A DNA stretch of 64,000 bases, from NCBI RefSeq assembly GCF_003945595.2, contig NW_024104331.1:124001-188000 (forward strand), read 5' to 3'. The DNA comes from Pipra filicauda. Its lineage: Eukaryota > Chordata > Aves > Passeriformes > Pipridae. Within the stretch, counting starts at the first letter, position 1. Each line of letters starts with the position of its first letter. Positions 26,159 through 38,290 of this stretch are shown piece after piece. The notes beneath the pieces were generated by a model. It searched no databases and was not told the origin of the DNA. It worked only from the letters and a program-made list of their open reading frames with translations. The position numbers and the translations under genes are program-made.

Positions 26159-26972
26159 TTTATTTTTTCGAACAAGATCCGTAGCAAAGTCACAGGGGCA
26201 TTTCCATGCCCAGTCAGAAGTAAATACACCCAAAAAATATAGAAATAACTTAACTGGAGATATGATTAAACAGCCAAACCAAGGGTGGTGGTGCTGCTGG
26301 CCCTGGATCCTGCTCCAGCAGAGCCAGGAGTGGGGACTTTCCCAAAACATTCACCTCCCTGGCGACCTGCGCCTCTGGGAATGCTCTGGCACGTCTGGAT
26401 AAAGCCACGGTCACTCCATCACCCTGAGAGCAGGAGGGAGCCCCGTGTCCCAGCACAGCTCCCACCTCAGCCCCTCAAACTGGGGCAGTGGAGATGCACA
26501 AGAAAAGGTGTAAAACGCCCCACGGGCACTTCTCCCCTCACCCTGCTCCTGCCCTGGCACCCAAGTTAAAGGCACAACGAGACCCCAAAAAGCAGGAGTG
26601 AAGCCCTCTGGCCCTCTCTGGCAGGGGGACAGTCCTCTGGCACTAGGATGTGTCACACAGTGGTGTGACACCAGCACTGCTCCCACAGACACCTCAGTTT
26701 GGCTTCCTTCAGGCTCACCCCAAAAGGGCACAGAGCAGTGGGGCACCCCCAGCTCTGCCAGGGCAGCACAACAGGCTCTTCCCACCACTTCTTAGGGATC
26801 CCCTTCCCTGGGAGAACGAACGGGGAAGCCCCAACTTTCCTTCCCCAGTTCCCCTTCAGCAGGGAGATAACGTTGCAGGCTCACTGGAACAGGGTGGCAG
26901 CTCCCCCCTGGCCTGTCCCCTGCCCGTGGGGCCCGTGGGGCAGGAGGAGGAGGAGGAGGGAGCAGAGCAGGG
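26159..26972 (-). other. SESN2: SESN2 3' UTR with poly(A) signal
   Basis: About 0.8 kb follows the SESN2 stop without any splice structure I can see. A canonical AATAAA lies on the minus strand at 26159-26164, so cleavage is expected about 10-30 bases further left. The A-rich plus-strand tract at 26104-26150 is just downstream. The end is inferred from the signal alone. Confidence 0.75.
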
Positions 26973-29900
26973 TCAGGTCATGTAGCGGGTGACGGCGCGG
27001 AGGGCGTAGAGCAGGGCCGCCTGCATCCGGGCCTCCAGCAGGAGCAGGTTGATGTGCACCTGAGGGGAGAGAGGGGGGTCAGGGGGTGGGATCAGCACCC
27101 CCAAACACCCCGCCAGCAGGGGCAGGGAGGGGGCAGCACCTTCTCCGAGTGTTTGAAGTGCCTCCAGAACTGGGTGTAGATCTGCTTGGTCGTCTTCTCC
27201 GGGTAACAAGCCACTGTCTTGATGTAGATCTTCAGGTTGCGCTCCAGGAGCTGGTTCACCTCCCCGTAGTCGTAGTCGTCGTAGCTGGGGGGAGAGGGGG
27301 AGAGTGTGTTCTTCAGCCACAGCCTCTGTGCACTCACAGAATCCCAAAATAGTTTGTGTTGGAAGGGATATTAAAGCCCATCTCGTTCCACCCCCTGCCA
27401 TGGGCAGGGACACCTTCCACTAGCCCAGGTTGCTCCAAGCCCCGTCCAGCCTGGCCTTGGACACTTCCAGGGATGAGGAGTCCACAACCAGGGATGGAGA
27501 GTCCACCACCTCTCTGGGCAACCTGTGCCAGGGCCTCACTTCCCTCATCACAGAGAATTTTGTGCCTCCCTTATAATAAAAATTTATTCCCAAATTGCCA
27601 CCCCCTGGGGTCCTTCTGCTGTTGTCAGCACCATTTTCCCTTAGTCAAGCAACAACCTGAGCAAGACCAAGTCACTGGACCCACTCCCGGGCTCTTCCCG
27701 AGGCGGAGAAGAAGCTCCAGGCCAGGTTTTGGGGACCTACCGGATGCCGAAGACGCAGTGGACGTAGTTCCAGATGGCCCTGCGGAGCATGGAGGTGTCC
27801 ACCCCGCAGTGCATGGCGATGGTGTTGTAGGTCAGGTTATAAACCACCTGGAACTTCTCGTCCAGCAGCTGCCCCACGTCCGGGTACAGGCGGTTGATCA
27901 GCGAGAAGCCGTGGTCCTCCCACGTGTAATCCTGGGGGATTGGGGATTTTGGGGTTTCGGGGGGGGGGGTCTCTCCCCCCTAAGTTGGCCCCACAACTCT
28001 CAGCATCTCGCTCAGCTCCAAGCCCTTCACCCACCCAGCTGCTCCCACCACCCTGGGAATGTCCCCCCTGTCCTGCCAGGGCAAGACAAGCAGGAGCTGC
28101 CCCCCCTCCCCTCCCAGCACCCCCCTCTCACCTGAGCATGGAAGGTGGGGGGGGCCTGCTCCCCCCTCCGTGTGAAGTCCTTGTAGCCGAACTCGGGGTC
28201 CTCCACGAAGCAGCGGACGTGGGACTGCAGGGAGGGGTCCAAAATATCTGCAAGGCACCACCAGGGCGGCCGGGAGTGACGTGGTGGGACCCCAGACAGA
28301 GCCAGCCCTGCACTGAGAGGCTGATCCTGCTCTCCCAGGCAGATTCTGGCTCTTCCCCCTTCCCCTGCCCCACGGGGACCCCCTCCTCAGCCAGGTGCCC
28401 CCCCTGCACCTCCTCACCTGAGGGAGGGACCAGCAAACTCTCCGTCTTTTCCAGCTCGAAGCGCGTCTCCATCTCCTCCTGTGTGACGCCCTCCTCCTCC
28501 TGCTGGTTTTCCTGCAGCAGCTTCATCCTCTCCATCAGCATCTCCACCTCCTGCATGGCGTCCCTGCCCTGGGGGGACCACAGGGCAGGGTCAACCCTGC
28601 CTCTGCTCGAGCAGAGGGGCCCCCAAAACCAGCTCTGCTGGCACTTGGAGCAGCCTCAGGGCTGCTGCAAAGAGCCTCTGGGTTTGTTCTGCCCAGACCT
28701 CAAGCAGCTCCCACGCTCCATGCCCAGGACTGGGAGGAGGGGGAAGCCCTGCAGAGGATGAGGATGAGGATGATACTGCACAGCCCTAAAGCATTTGCTG
28801 TTCCCAACAAAAGGCCACGGAGATGCTCCAAGGGCTGGAGCACCTTGATGATGGAGCCAGGCTGGAGAGCTGGGGGGGTTCACCTGGGGAGGAGAAGGCT
28901 CCAGGGAGACCTGAGAGCCCCTTGCAGGGCCTAAAGGGGCTCCAGGAGAGCAGAAGAGGGACTTAGGACAAGGGATGGAGGGACAGGACACAGGGAATGG
29001 CTTCCCACTGTCAGAGGACAGGGTTAGATGGGATATTGGGAAGAAATTCTTCCCTGTGAGGGGGGTGAAGCCCTGGCACAGGTTGCCCAGAGAAGCTGTG
29101 GCTGCCCCATCTCTGGAAGTGTCCAGGGCCAGGTTGGATGGGGCTTGGAGCAACCTGGGCTAGTGGAAGGTGTCCCTGCCCATGGCAGGGGGTGGAACAG
29201 GATGAGCTTTAAGGTCTCTCCCAACCCAAACCATTCTGGGATTCCCAGGAGAAGCTGCATAAAGCCCCCAGTATCCCACCACACCCTCCCACCCCTGCAA
29301 GGCAAAGCCCCCCCTTACCCCAGAGCCCCCCATGCTGTCCTCAGAGCCAGGGCTGCTGTCACTGTGGGGTGAGGGGGCCCAGCAGCCGTTCCCCCCATCC
29401 TGGTCCCCCTCGGGTTTGATGCCGCAGCCGAAGACGAAGGAGGCGAGCGAGTGGTAGTGGGTGAGGAGCACCAGGGCCTGCACCAGCTCTGCCAGCGACC
29501 AGCTGTCCTCCCCGGGCTTCAGCAGAGCCTGCAAGGCACAGGGAGGGTTGGAGAGACCCCCCAGCTTCCCCACAGAACCCCCCACCCCAGCCCAGGGCCG
29601 GGCAGACCCAGGGCAGGGACACGGGAGCGTGTTTGGGATGTGCCTCCCCCACAGACCCGTGGGGGTCACTCAGCCCCGAAAGGGTTAAACCTGGGGGTGG
29701 GTGCAAGCAGGGGTGTGGCCCCCGGGGTCAGCCCCCCCCCAGACAGTGTGTTTTGGGGGTGATTTGTGCCGGCAGCACCCCCCTCACCTCGATGTGCTCC
29801 TTGGTGACGAGCCAGGGCCGGTGCGCCAGCAGCTTGTTGATCTCGTTGAGGTTGCGGAGCTTTTGGGGGGCACAGTGCAGCCCCTGCAGCCAGGCAGGGC

Positions 29901-32900
29901 TGCCCCCCACCTGCAGGAACTCCCCCATGTGCAGTCTCACCAGGTAGGAGCACTGGTGCCGGGCTGCTGCCTGCGGGAGAGCCGGGAGTCACCCCCAGCA
30001 CCATCCAGGGCCCCCCGACCCTGAGACAAACCCTCGGAGAAGCCAAGGCAGGGACACCCCCCCCCACATCCCTCCTGGGGGGTTTTCCCTGGGATATGAG
30101 TCCAGACAGAGAGGTCTGACCCCCCTCATCAATGCCAGTCCCCAGAGGCTCTGGAGGGAGGGTCTTGGGGAACCCTGGGGGGGCACCAACTCCAAAAGGG
30201 TTCAGAAACCTTTGGGACATCCCAGATCAGGGGGGTCCAACTGGGGGGGTCCCAAATGCCTTCCTGCAGCAGTGCTGGGACCCCACTTTAAGCCCCTGGG
30301 TCCCCAAATCAGAGAGGGGCTCATCTTTGGGGTCCCAAATGCCCTCCTGCCTCCTGAGCAGTGGTGCTGGGACCCCGCCAGGGGAGTTTTTCTCCCTCCA
30401 CCATCAATGCCAGTCCCCAGGGGCTCTGGAAGGGAGGGTGCTGGGGTACCTGGGTGGGCACCAACCTTAAAGGGGCTTCCAAGGCTTTGGGACCCGAGAT
30501 CAGAGGGGGTCCAATGGTGGGGTCCCAAATGCCTTCCTACAGCAGTGCTGAGACCCCACTTTAACCCCCTGGGACCTCAGATCAGAGAGGGGCTCATCTC
30601 TGAGATCCCAAATCCCTTCCTGCCTCCCGAGCAGCAGCGCTGGGACCCCCCAGAGCCCACTGTGACCCCCCCAGGCCCCCCCTGCTCACCATGATGGCGA
30701 TGTAGTGGCGCTTGTGGTAGGGCAGGGGCCCGTCCATGCGCAGCAGGAGGTACTGGGTCTTCCAGAAGCTGCTGAGGTACTGGGGGTGCAGCCCCATGAC
30801 CATGGCGACGTGGTCCACCCTCCCCGCCGACACGAAGGCCTCGATGAGGAGCTGGCGCAGGCCACTCTCCGCTCCTTCCCGCGGGATCTGTGGGATGCAG
30901 AGAGCAGGGAAGGGCTGTGAGATGCAGCCCCTCGCTCCTTCCACCCCCACAACCTCAAGGGAGACCCTCCCCCCCCCCCAGCAAGCAGCACCCATCCCCT
31001 TGCAGCAGATCCTCACCCCAGTGGGAGCTCCCTGCCTCCGGAATGGGCACCGCCGGTGGCTCCCGGTGCCCGTCTCCCCCTTCCCATTCCCAGGGGGCTG
31101 GGGGTGTCCAGGGGTGTCCATGCTGGCTCCCGTGTGGCTCAGCCCGTGGGTTGGGTTGTTTATTTGGGCACTGGAGGGCAGGAGCTGGGGCTCAGCCCCC
31201 CCGGCAGGGTGACGACACCGATATCTCTGCCCGGGGAGGGACCATCTGGGACACCCTCGGTGGGAGCTGAGATAGGGCTGAGGGTGCCCCGGGGATTTTG
31301 GGACAGAGTTTTTCTTCTGGGGAGGGGCAGGGCAGGGCAGGGGTGGGCAGGACCTTTGCCTGTCAGGGGAAGGACATTTGTGTCTGGATGAGCGGGGAAA
31401 CCGAGGCACGGGCAGGGCAGGAAAACACCCGGGTGACAACACAACCCTCCCAAAGGATACCCCCCCACTGCCATGGGGACACCCCCGGGCTGGCTGACCC
31501 TTCCCCAGCATCCCAGCCCCACCAGGCACTAGGAACTGGGGTGGGGTGTGGGAATCCCCCCTGACCCCCCACCCAGGGCAGGGAGGGGGGAAGGAGCCCC
31601 CTCCCCACCCCAGCCCGGCCCCACGGCTCTCACCTCTGCCAGGGGGATGAAGGCACTGGGGCCCTTCGCCAGCTCCCGGGGGACCTTGATCCCTGTTTCC
31701 TGGGGAGGAAGGAGCAGCCGGGAGTCACCGGAGCCACCGAGTGTCCCCGCCGGTGTCACCGGAAGGGGTGACTCAGGCAGCCACCCCGCTGGGGCCACTG
31801 GCCCTCGCCCCCACAGCCCTTACGTCAGGCTGGCAGTGCCTGATGAAACCCGGCGGGGACGTTGCTCCGCTCCCGGAGGTGCGTGTGACACAGCGGGACA
31901 CGGGGCAGGACGGCGGTGACACCGCCCCCTCCTTGGGGAAACAGGGAAAAACAGGGAAAAACAGGGGGCGAGGGTCCCGCAGGATGGCAGAGGGGGACAG
32001 GAGCGGCACCAGGCACTGTGGCGGCAATCCCCAGCACAACCACGGTCCCTCTGACCCCACCCGGGCACAAAATATCCCTGAACATCACCAGCTTCCCCCC
32101 CTCCCCAAATCCATTCACACAGTTAAGCCAGAAACGAGCCCCGCCCCTCACAGGGGCTTTCCACTCTCCAAGCACAGGGTTTAGATCCTTTCTGCCCCCC
32201 CCTCCTGCTCAAACCACCCCCCTTCCATCTCCCAAGGGAAAAGCAAGTTTCCTATGCCATGTTTTCTCCAAACACCGATTTGCCTCCTCTCTGCCGGCAG
32301 GTGGGTGCAGGCTGTCCCCAGTCAGGGAGCACACGGGCACAGTGACACAAACAGCCCCAAACCAGGACAGAGACATGGAAGCAGCAGCAGGAGGGACACA
32401 GCAGCTTCCCCCAGCCCACCCTCTGGATACAGGTCCTGCCACGGAGAAGCTGCTCAGGAATCCTCTCCAGCTGGTGAAGAACCACCCTCCAGTCTTCCCT
32501 TTCCCTGCAGAAATCCCCCGGCCCCTCCAGCAGCAGGAGCTGGGTGTGGCCCCATGAGGGTACGACCTGTTCCCAAGCACCTCCACGGGATGTTTGAATG
32601 GGATCCCAACACCAACCCAGAGGCTGGATCTGCCCACCCAGGGTCTCACCTCACCCTGGGATGCCCAAGACCACCCTGCTCCATCCCATGGTCCCCCCAG
32701 CACATCCAGGGGGGAGCAGTGCCACGGAGAACCAGAGGCAGGAGCTGTGCCCGTGGTGTCGGACACAAAGCTGCCTTGGCCCATCCTGAGGGACACTTCA
32801 TCCAGTGCCTGCTCCCTGCTCTGGGTTCAGGGAGACCCACACAGGGCAGGCAGTGCCCACTGGTCACCCCACTTGTGCTGCTGGGGACACCCAGGGAACC

Positions 32901-35426
32901 CTGTCCCAGCCCGGCCAAAGCCACCAAAAGAGGAAAATGAACCCTATCCCAGGCAAAACCAGGACACAGCTGGATCCCTGCCAGCCCCCAGGACCCAAAA
33001 ATAAACGATCATCCCCAGCAGGGTGCAGGGGGTGCTGCCCCACACCCCTGAGGGCTGGAAAGGGGCAGCCGGGCTCCCACAGCACCCAGTCAGTTCCCGG
33101 GTGAACTGGCCAACCTGCCCACAGGGAGGGATGCCAAGGCACGACCCAAATCCCTCTGGAGTGGCGGGTGCAGCCTGGCACCCTCTCCCGAGCAGGGAAG
33201 GGGGGTGGGATGGCAGGAGGTGACAGGCAGCAGCTGTCACTGTGGCCATGTGCTGCTCATGAGCCGGGCAGCAGGACACGGCCCCGGGATACAGGCAGGG
33301 CAAAGCCGGGAGTGCCCACATCCAAGGGCTCCCATGGGATGCTCCCGCCCTGAGTCACCACGGAAGCACTCCAGGGGTCAGCGGGATCGGGTTCCTGCCG
33401 TCCTGCTCCAGGCGCTGAGTTGGCTCCGTGCTAACTCAGGGTTTGGGGACAGGAGCTGCTCCAAAAGCTCTGAGAGGATCCCTGGGAAGGGACAGCAACA
33501 GCCAGATCCCAGCACGGCAAATCCACGGGACAGCAAATCCACGGGACAGGCAGCAGCATTCCAGCCGGCTGGAATTCCAACCCCGACGGCAGGGAGGAGC
33601 CGAGGAGCCCGGAGCCAGCCCGAGGCTTTTCGGTGACAGCTCAGGGTGACCTTTGAAGGTGTTTTTAATCATCCCCGTGTTTTGCTGCATTAAGCAATCC
33701 CGGGGGTGCTGTGGTTTAACCCTCCCTGTGCCACCTCTGGATAAGGGATCTCCTCCTGCTTCCACTGGTGGGGAATCACATCATGGGAATAGTTCAAGTT
33801 GGAGAAGCCCCCTAAGATCACTGAGTCCAACCCGGTGCTGCCAAGGCCACCACTAACCCACGTCCCCAAAGTGCCACATCCACACATCTTTTAAATCCCT
33901 CCAGGGATGGTGATCCCACCACTTCCCTGGGCAGCTGTGCCAGGGCTGGACGACCCTTGCCATGAAAAATTTTTCCTAACGTCCGATCTCGACTTCCCCT
34001 GGTACAACTGAAGGCTGTTTCCTGTTATCCTGTCAAACCAGAGGGAAGCTGAGGCACGGGGGTGCTGTGCCCTGCACCGGGCACACAACCTGCTCCCAGG
34101 CTCCAGCTGGCACAGGGCAGGCAGAGGGTCTCCGGGGGAAGGAGATAATACCCCAGGAGTGGGAAGATGGGTGTGCTGAGCACTAATCCCCCCTCCCCAC
34201 ACTGGTGCCGGCGCTTAGTCAGGTGTGGGGAAACCATCCCTTATCAGATGAGGTTAAACAAACACCATCACAGGAACACAACCGAGGCACCTTCACAGGC
34301 AGCAGGGAAGCCCCAGATCCAGGGAATTTCGGTGGTACCTGCCAGACGCTGCTGGCCAAGGTCTGGGGCATCCCCGACACCCCCGGCCTCACCCCTGCCT
34401 GCTCCAAATTTCAGGCTTTGGCTCATGTCAGGACAAGTGCTGGAGCGACCCCCCTGCTGTTTGTTCCCTGGGGTTTCTCCCACCCACTGTCCCGGCACTC
34501 CCAGTCTCCAGCCCGTGTCAGGAGGAACCATCCTGCAGTGACATGGCTGGGGGACCACCAACTCTCCCCCCAGCTGCAGAGCAATCCCGCTGTCCCTGGG
34601 GAAACCTGAGGGAAGGGGGAATGCAGGAGCAACAGGGAAAAAAATGCGATTTTTTTGGTTTTTTTGGTTTTTTTTTTTTGGAGAGGGGAAAACAAGTCTT
34701 GCAAATAGAGGCAGTTCCCAACTTTTCAGGACACTCAGGATGTTGGACTGACACTGCAGACCGCTCTGGTTGCCTGAGAGGGTCAGGGAGATCATGCAGA
34801 GCTCCACAGACACCCCAGTTTTCCACACTGGACTCCAAATGCAAAAGCGATGCCAGACACTTCCAGAATATTTGGGTTAACGGGTCATCAGAGATCCTAT
34901 AACCGGCCTGGGAACAGCAGCACGAGCCAAACAACAGGACAGAACTCCCAGAGGGCCCCCATCCTCCTGCCAGCCCCCCACCACTCACACCGCCGGGCAC
35001 ATCCCATCACCCCCTGCCTCAGTTTCCCTTTGTCCCCGGTTCTGCCCTGCTCCCACACACATCACAGCTCCCGGAGGGATCGGCAACACCAAAACTTCCC
35101 TGCCCAGCCCTCCAGTGCCCCTCCAGGAGTCTGGAGATGCTCCCAGCACCCCCCACCCCCCACTCCCCCACCACGTCCAACCTCCCGCATCCCGGACGGT
35201 CCCTCGACGTGTCCCGACTTGTCCCCTCCCTGCAGCCGGCCGGGGGTGGGAGGTGTCCCCGGGCGGGGGGGGGGACAGCAGCGATGCTCGGGGGACACCC
35301 CCAGCCCCTCCCGGGCGGGCTGCCCCCCCGTGTATCCCCCCGGCAGCTCCTCCTTACCTGCCCGCCCCGCCGGGTCCCGCAGCCCCGGTGCTCCTCCAGG
35401 GGACACGGCGAGCCGGCCACGAGCAT
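26973..35426 (-). CDS. SESN2: Sestrin 2, complete, ten coding exons
   Basis: Sestrin 2 is a cytosolic stress protein that binds leucine and restrains GATOR2, lowering mTORC1 activity; its N-terminal half has an alkylhydroperoxidase-like fold. Coding exons, 5' to 3': 35426-35358, 31699-31634, 30887-30690, 29970-29788, 29528-29319, 28568-28418, 28247-28132, 27931-27741, 27284-27140 and 27059-26973. All have GT donors and AG acceptors and join in frame to 471 residues plus TGA; the human protein has 480. The redox triad is present as Cys118, Tyr120 and His125 (human 125/127/132). The leucine pocket is intact: Thr365, Tyr366, Thr368, Thr377, Arg381, Trp435 and Glu442, each nine below the human number. 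The GATOR2-contact Asp pair is 397/398. Exons 1-2 are the most diverged part. The start ATG follows a CpG-rich 5' region. Identity is certain; the exact N-terminus is slightly less so. Confidence 0.97.
27336..27575 (-). mobile_element. CR1 LINE 3' fragment in SESN2 intron 8
   Basis: It runs from 'CACAGAATCCCAAAATAG' to the 'cagggcctcacttccctc' block in minus orientation, which is the sense orientation for SESN2. Its 3' tip is about 50 bases from the exon 9 acceptor. Confidence 0.93.
28817..29254 (+). mobile_element. CR1 LINE 3' end in SESN2 intron 5
   Basis: A full-style tail from 'cggagatgctccaagggctg' to 'accattctgggattcc', antisense to SESN2. Confidence 0.95.
30128..30660. repeat. Tandem duplication in SESN2 intron 3, unit about 275 bp
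   Basis: Copy one starts at 30128 and copy two at 30403, both with ATCAATGCCAGTCCCC. Shared internal blocks include GGTCCCAAATGCC and AGAGAGGGGCTCATCT. Within each copy the 'GGTCCCAAATGCC...GCTGGGACCCC' half is itself echoed, suggesting an older internal duplication. The repeat ends about 30 bases from the exon 3 donor. Confidence 0.85.
31938..31967. repeat. Short tandem repeat, AACAGGGAAAA unit
   Basis: About three units of an 11-base AACAGGGAAAA motif lie in SESN2 intron 1. Confidence 0.8.
33772..34040 (-). mobile_element. CR1 LINE 3' fragment in SESN2 intron 1
   Basis: 'gttcaagttggagaagccc', 'agtgccacatccacac' and 'ctgtgccagggctggac' mark the second CR1 subtype of this window. Confidence 0.9.
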
Positions 35427-35429
35427 CGC

Positions 35430-35700
35430 GGCGGGGGGTGGGCGGCGGGGAGACCCCCGGAAACCCCCAAAACCGCCCTAAAAGCCCCCCGGACACCCCC
35501 GGGCTGCGCAACGACCCCCGGACCCCGCGCCCGCCCCGGTTACATAGGGCGGGTGGGGACACGCCCCCCAGGCGGCCTCCACCAATGGAAATGCGGGGGC
35601 GTGACCACCAAGCTCAGGCCGGGCCAATGGTAGCGCAGGGGCGGGGCCAAGGCACAGGCATCAGGTCAACCCGCAGCCGCCAGCGGGAGCTCCCCCCGCC
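35430..35700 (-). promoter_or_regulatory. SESN2: SESN2 CpG-island promoter
   Basis: The stretch around and upstream of the SESN2 start is rich in CpG and GGGCGG-type Sp boxes. Two CCAAT pentamers occur on the plus strand at 35582-35586 and 35624-35628 (ATTGG read along the gene). They lie 42 bases apart, each followed by a GCG...GGGGCG block, as if a short module had duplicated. There is no clear TATA box, as usual for CpG-island promoters. Known SESN2 regulators include p53 and ATF4, but I did not find a convincing site for either here. The transcription start is not determinable by eye. Confidence 0.65.
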
Positions 35701-35837
35701 CTCGGGACACTTGGGAGTGTTGGAATTGTCTCCTGCGGGCAAAGGGAAAAGAAAACTGGTGGAAACCCCCTCTGCTCCCCTCAGTGAGAGGGGAGCTCTC
35801 ATCGGCAGAGCTGCCTCCGGCCCCGTGGACCAGCATC

Positions 35838-36312
35838 AGATTGACCTGGAGCTGCTGGAGCAATTCCAGAGGAGGCCACGGAGATGCTCCGAGGGCTGGA
35901 GCCCCTCTGCTCTGGAGCCAGGCTGGGAGAGCTGGGGGGGTTCATCTGGAGAAGAGAAGGCTCCAGGGAGAGCTGAGAGCCCCTTGCAGGGCCTAAAGGG
36001 GCTCCAGGAGAGCTGGAGAGGGACTGGGGACAATGGATGGAGAGACAGGACACAGGGAATGGCTTCCTACTGCCAGAGGGCAGAGTTAGACGGGATATTG
36101 GGAAGGAATTGTTTCCTGTGAGGGTGGGAAGGCCCTGGCACAGGTTGCCCAGAGAAGCTGTGGCTGCTCCTGGATCCCTGGAAGTGTCCAAGGCCAGGCT
36201 GGATGGGGCTTGGAGCAACCTGGGATGGTGGAAGTTGTCCCTGCCCATGGGGGTGGAATGAGATGGGCTTTGAGGTCCTTTCCAACCCAAACCACTCTGG
36301 GATTCTGTGAAA
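35838..36312 (+). mobile_element. CR1 LINE 3' end upstream of SESN2 promoter
   Basis: A complete common tail from 'cctggagctgctggagcaa' to 'accactctgggattctgtga', starting about 140 bases beyond the CpG island. Confidence 0.95.
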
Positions 36313-36377
36313 TGGCACATGAGGACCCTGCACACCTTCCCAGGCAGGTTCTATGTCCAAAATCGCTGAGCTGCCCT

Positions 36378-36550
36378 GTCACAGAATCACAGAATACCCT
36401 GAATTGGAAGGGACCCACTAGGGTCATGAATTTCAACTCCTTGCTCTGCACAGGACAACCCCAAAAATCCCCCCTCTGCACACAGAACCATGTTCCAGCC
36501 CTCCAGCCACTCCAGTGCTCCCTGCCATGGAACACTTTGATTAACCTCAA
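36378..36550 (-). mobile_element. CR1-related fragment
   Basis: 'tcacagaatcacagaatacc' then 'ttggaagggacccactaggg' and 'ctctgcacaggacaacccc': a third CR1 subtype. Confidence 0.75.
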
Positions 36551-36657
36551 GCAGAGGAGCCCCAAGAATTGAGCAGTTTTCCCCTCCCAGTCTCTACAAG
36601 GTCCCAGCCCAGCTCCCGTCCCTTTGGATAAACACCAAGCTCAATGAAAGAGCTGTA

Positions 36658-36757
36658 GAATCCCAGAATGGTTTGGGTTGGAAGGGATCTTAAAGCTCCT
36701 GTCCTCCCACCCCCCTGCCATGGGCAGGGACACCTCCCACTAGCCCAGGTTGCTGCA
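36658..36757 (-). mobile_element. CR1 LINE 3' tip
   Basis: 'agaatggtttgggttggaag' to 'ctagcccaggttgctgc', then an A-rich tract. Confidence 0.9.
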
Positions 36758-37383
36758 ACGTGGCTTTGAAAAAAAAAAAGGCGAAAAGAAAAAAAAAATA
36801 AGAACAATAAAGGAAAAAAAATGAAAGAAAGGGGAAAAAAACCCACCCCCACAAGCACGGGCAGCCCCAGACACAGCACTGGTACTGCTCTGGCACTGCC
36901 TGACAGCCTGACATGGCAAAGTCCAGCAAATGGGAATTGCTGCACAAACAACTCCGGGTTTGCCTGGCAACAGCCTCCTCCAGCTCTGTCCTGAGCTCCT
37001 GCCAACAAAGGGAACATGTCAGAGCCCCACGGCCAGCACAGCCACAGCAGCCCCCGCAGGGAGGGAGCACATCCCAGTTTCAGATGTCCCTGGTCACTGC
37101 TCCTTGTCCTTGTCCCCTTCCCGGGGCTATTTTTAGGGTGTTTCGCAAACACGAGGCTGTTTTTTTAGGGTGTTTTGCACCGAGGGTGTGGGGTCTGTGT
37201 GGCTCTGGCCACCCCGAGGTTTCTGCTTCTCTTCTGCCACCTGTGTCACTTCAGAGGCACAATTTGGGGGTTTCATTGCAGCTGCTCTCGGGGGACCTGG
37301 CCCTGCACTGCCCTGGGGCTGGAGGGGCTGATTCAGCCTCTGTCCCCTCGGTCCAGCTCCAGCAGCAGCTCCTTTGGCACTGG

Positions 37384-37552
37384 ACACAGAGAAGCTGTGG
37401 CTGCCCCATCCCTGGAAGTGCCCAAGGCCAGGTTGGATGGGGCTTGGAACAACCTGGGCTAGTGGAAGGTGTCCCTGCCCAGGGCAGGGGGTGGAACAGG
37501 ATGAGCTTTAGGGTCCCTTCCAACCCAAACCATTCCAGGATGATTCTGTGAT
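37384..37552 (+). mobile_element. CR1 LINE 3' fragment
   Basis: 'cagagaagctgtggctgccc' to 'ccattccaggatgattctg'. Confidence 0.93.
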
Positions 37553-37904
37553 TCCCCCTGAGGCTGCAGCTCTGTGTTTGCTCTGGCTGAACACGTCAGC
37601 CTGGAGTGGAAAATCCATCTCTTCCTCTGCAGCACTGAAGGTAACACAGTGTAAGCAAAGCAGGGCAGGGGGGCTGCCTCTGTTCCCCCTTTCTGCCCCC
37701 CAAAAAGCTCTGGCTATGAGGGGGACAGGCTGAGATGGACCTGGGCACCCCAGGGCTGGGGAGTGTGTCAGGCCCTGATCCAGCTGGAGATGCTGCCAAG
37801 TATTTAATACAAAAATATCCCATCAGAAGACACGGAGGGCTGTGCCAGGAGGATATTTATCCCTGTGTGCTGAGCAGGGGCAGGAGGGGCAGAGCACGGC
37901 TGGG

Positions 37905-38290
37905 TGGGCACTAACCCACGGCCCCAAGTGCCACATCCACGTGGCTTTTAAACCCCTCCAGGGGTGGGGACTCCAACAGTGCCCTGGGCAGCTGTGCCAG
38001 GGCTGGACAACCCTTTCCATGGAGAAATTTTCCCAAAATCCAACCTGAGCCTCCCCTGGCACAGCTGGAGGCCGTTCCCTCTCCTCCTGTCCCTTGTTCC
38101 CTGGGAGCAGAGCCCGACCCCCCTCTGGCTCCCCCCTCCTGTCAGGGAGTTGCAGAGCCAGAAGGTCCCCCCTGAGCCTCCTTTTCTCCAGGCTGAGCCC
38201 CCCCGGCTCCCTCAGCTGCTCCAGCCCCTTCCCCAGCTCCATTCCCTTCTCTGGACACACCAAGTCCAGCTCAAGTCCTTTTCCCACCAG
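37905..38290 (-). mobile_element. CR1 LINE fragment, second subtype
   Basis: 'ccaagtgccacatccacgtg' through 'cagagcccgacccccctctg' and 'ctccaggctgagccccc'; one of the longest copies of this subtype here. Confidence 0.9.

Noticed and set aside
27356..28761. Two plus-strand frames of 259 and 273 codons
   Set aside because: Antisense shadows of SESN2 exons 6-8 and a CR1 copy.
30594..31529. Open frame of 311 codons on the minus strand
   Set aside because: Only its middle (30887-30690) is a real exon, SESN2 exon 3; the rest is intron read-through.
34850..36121. Open frame of 423 codons on the plus strand
   Set aside because: It runs antisense through the SESN2 CpG island and into a CR1 copy; GC-rich sequence lacks stops by chance and there is no homology.
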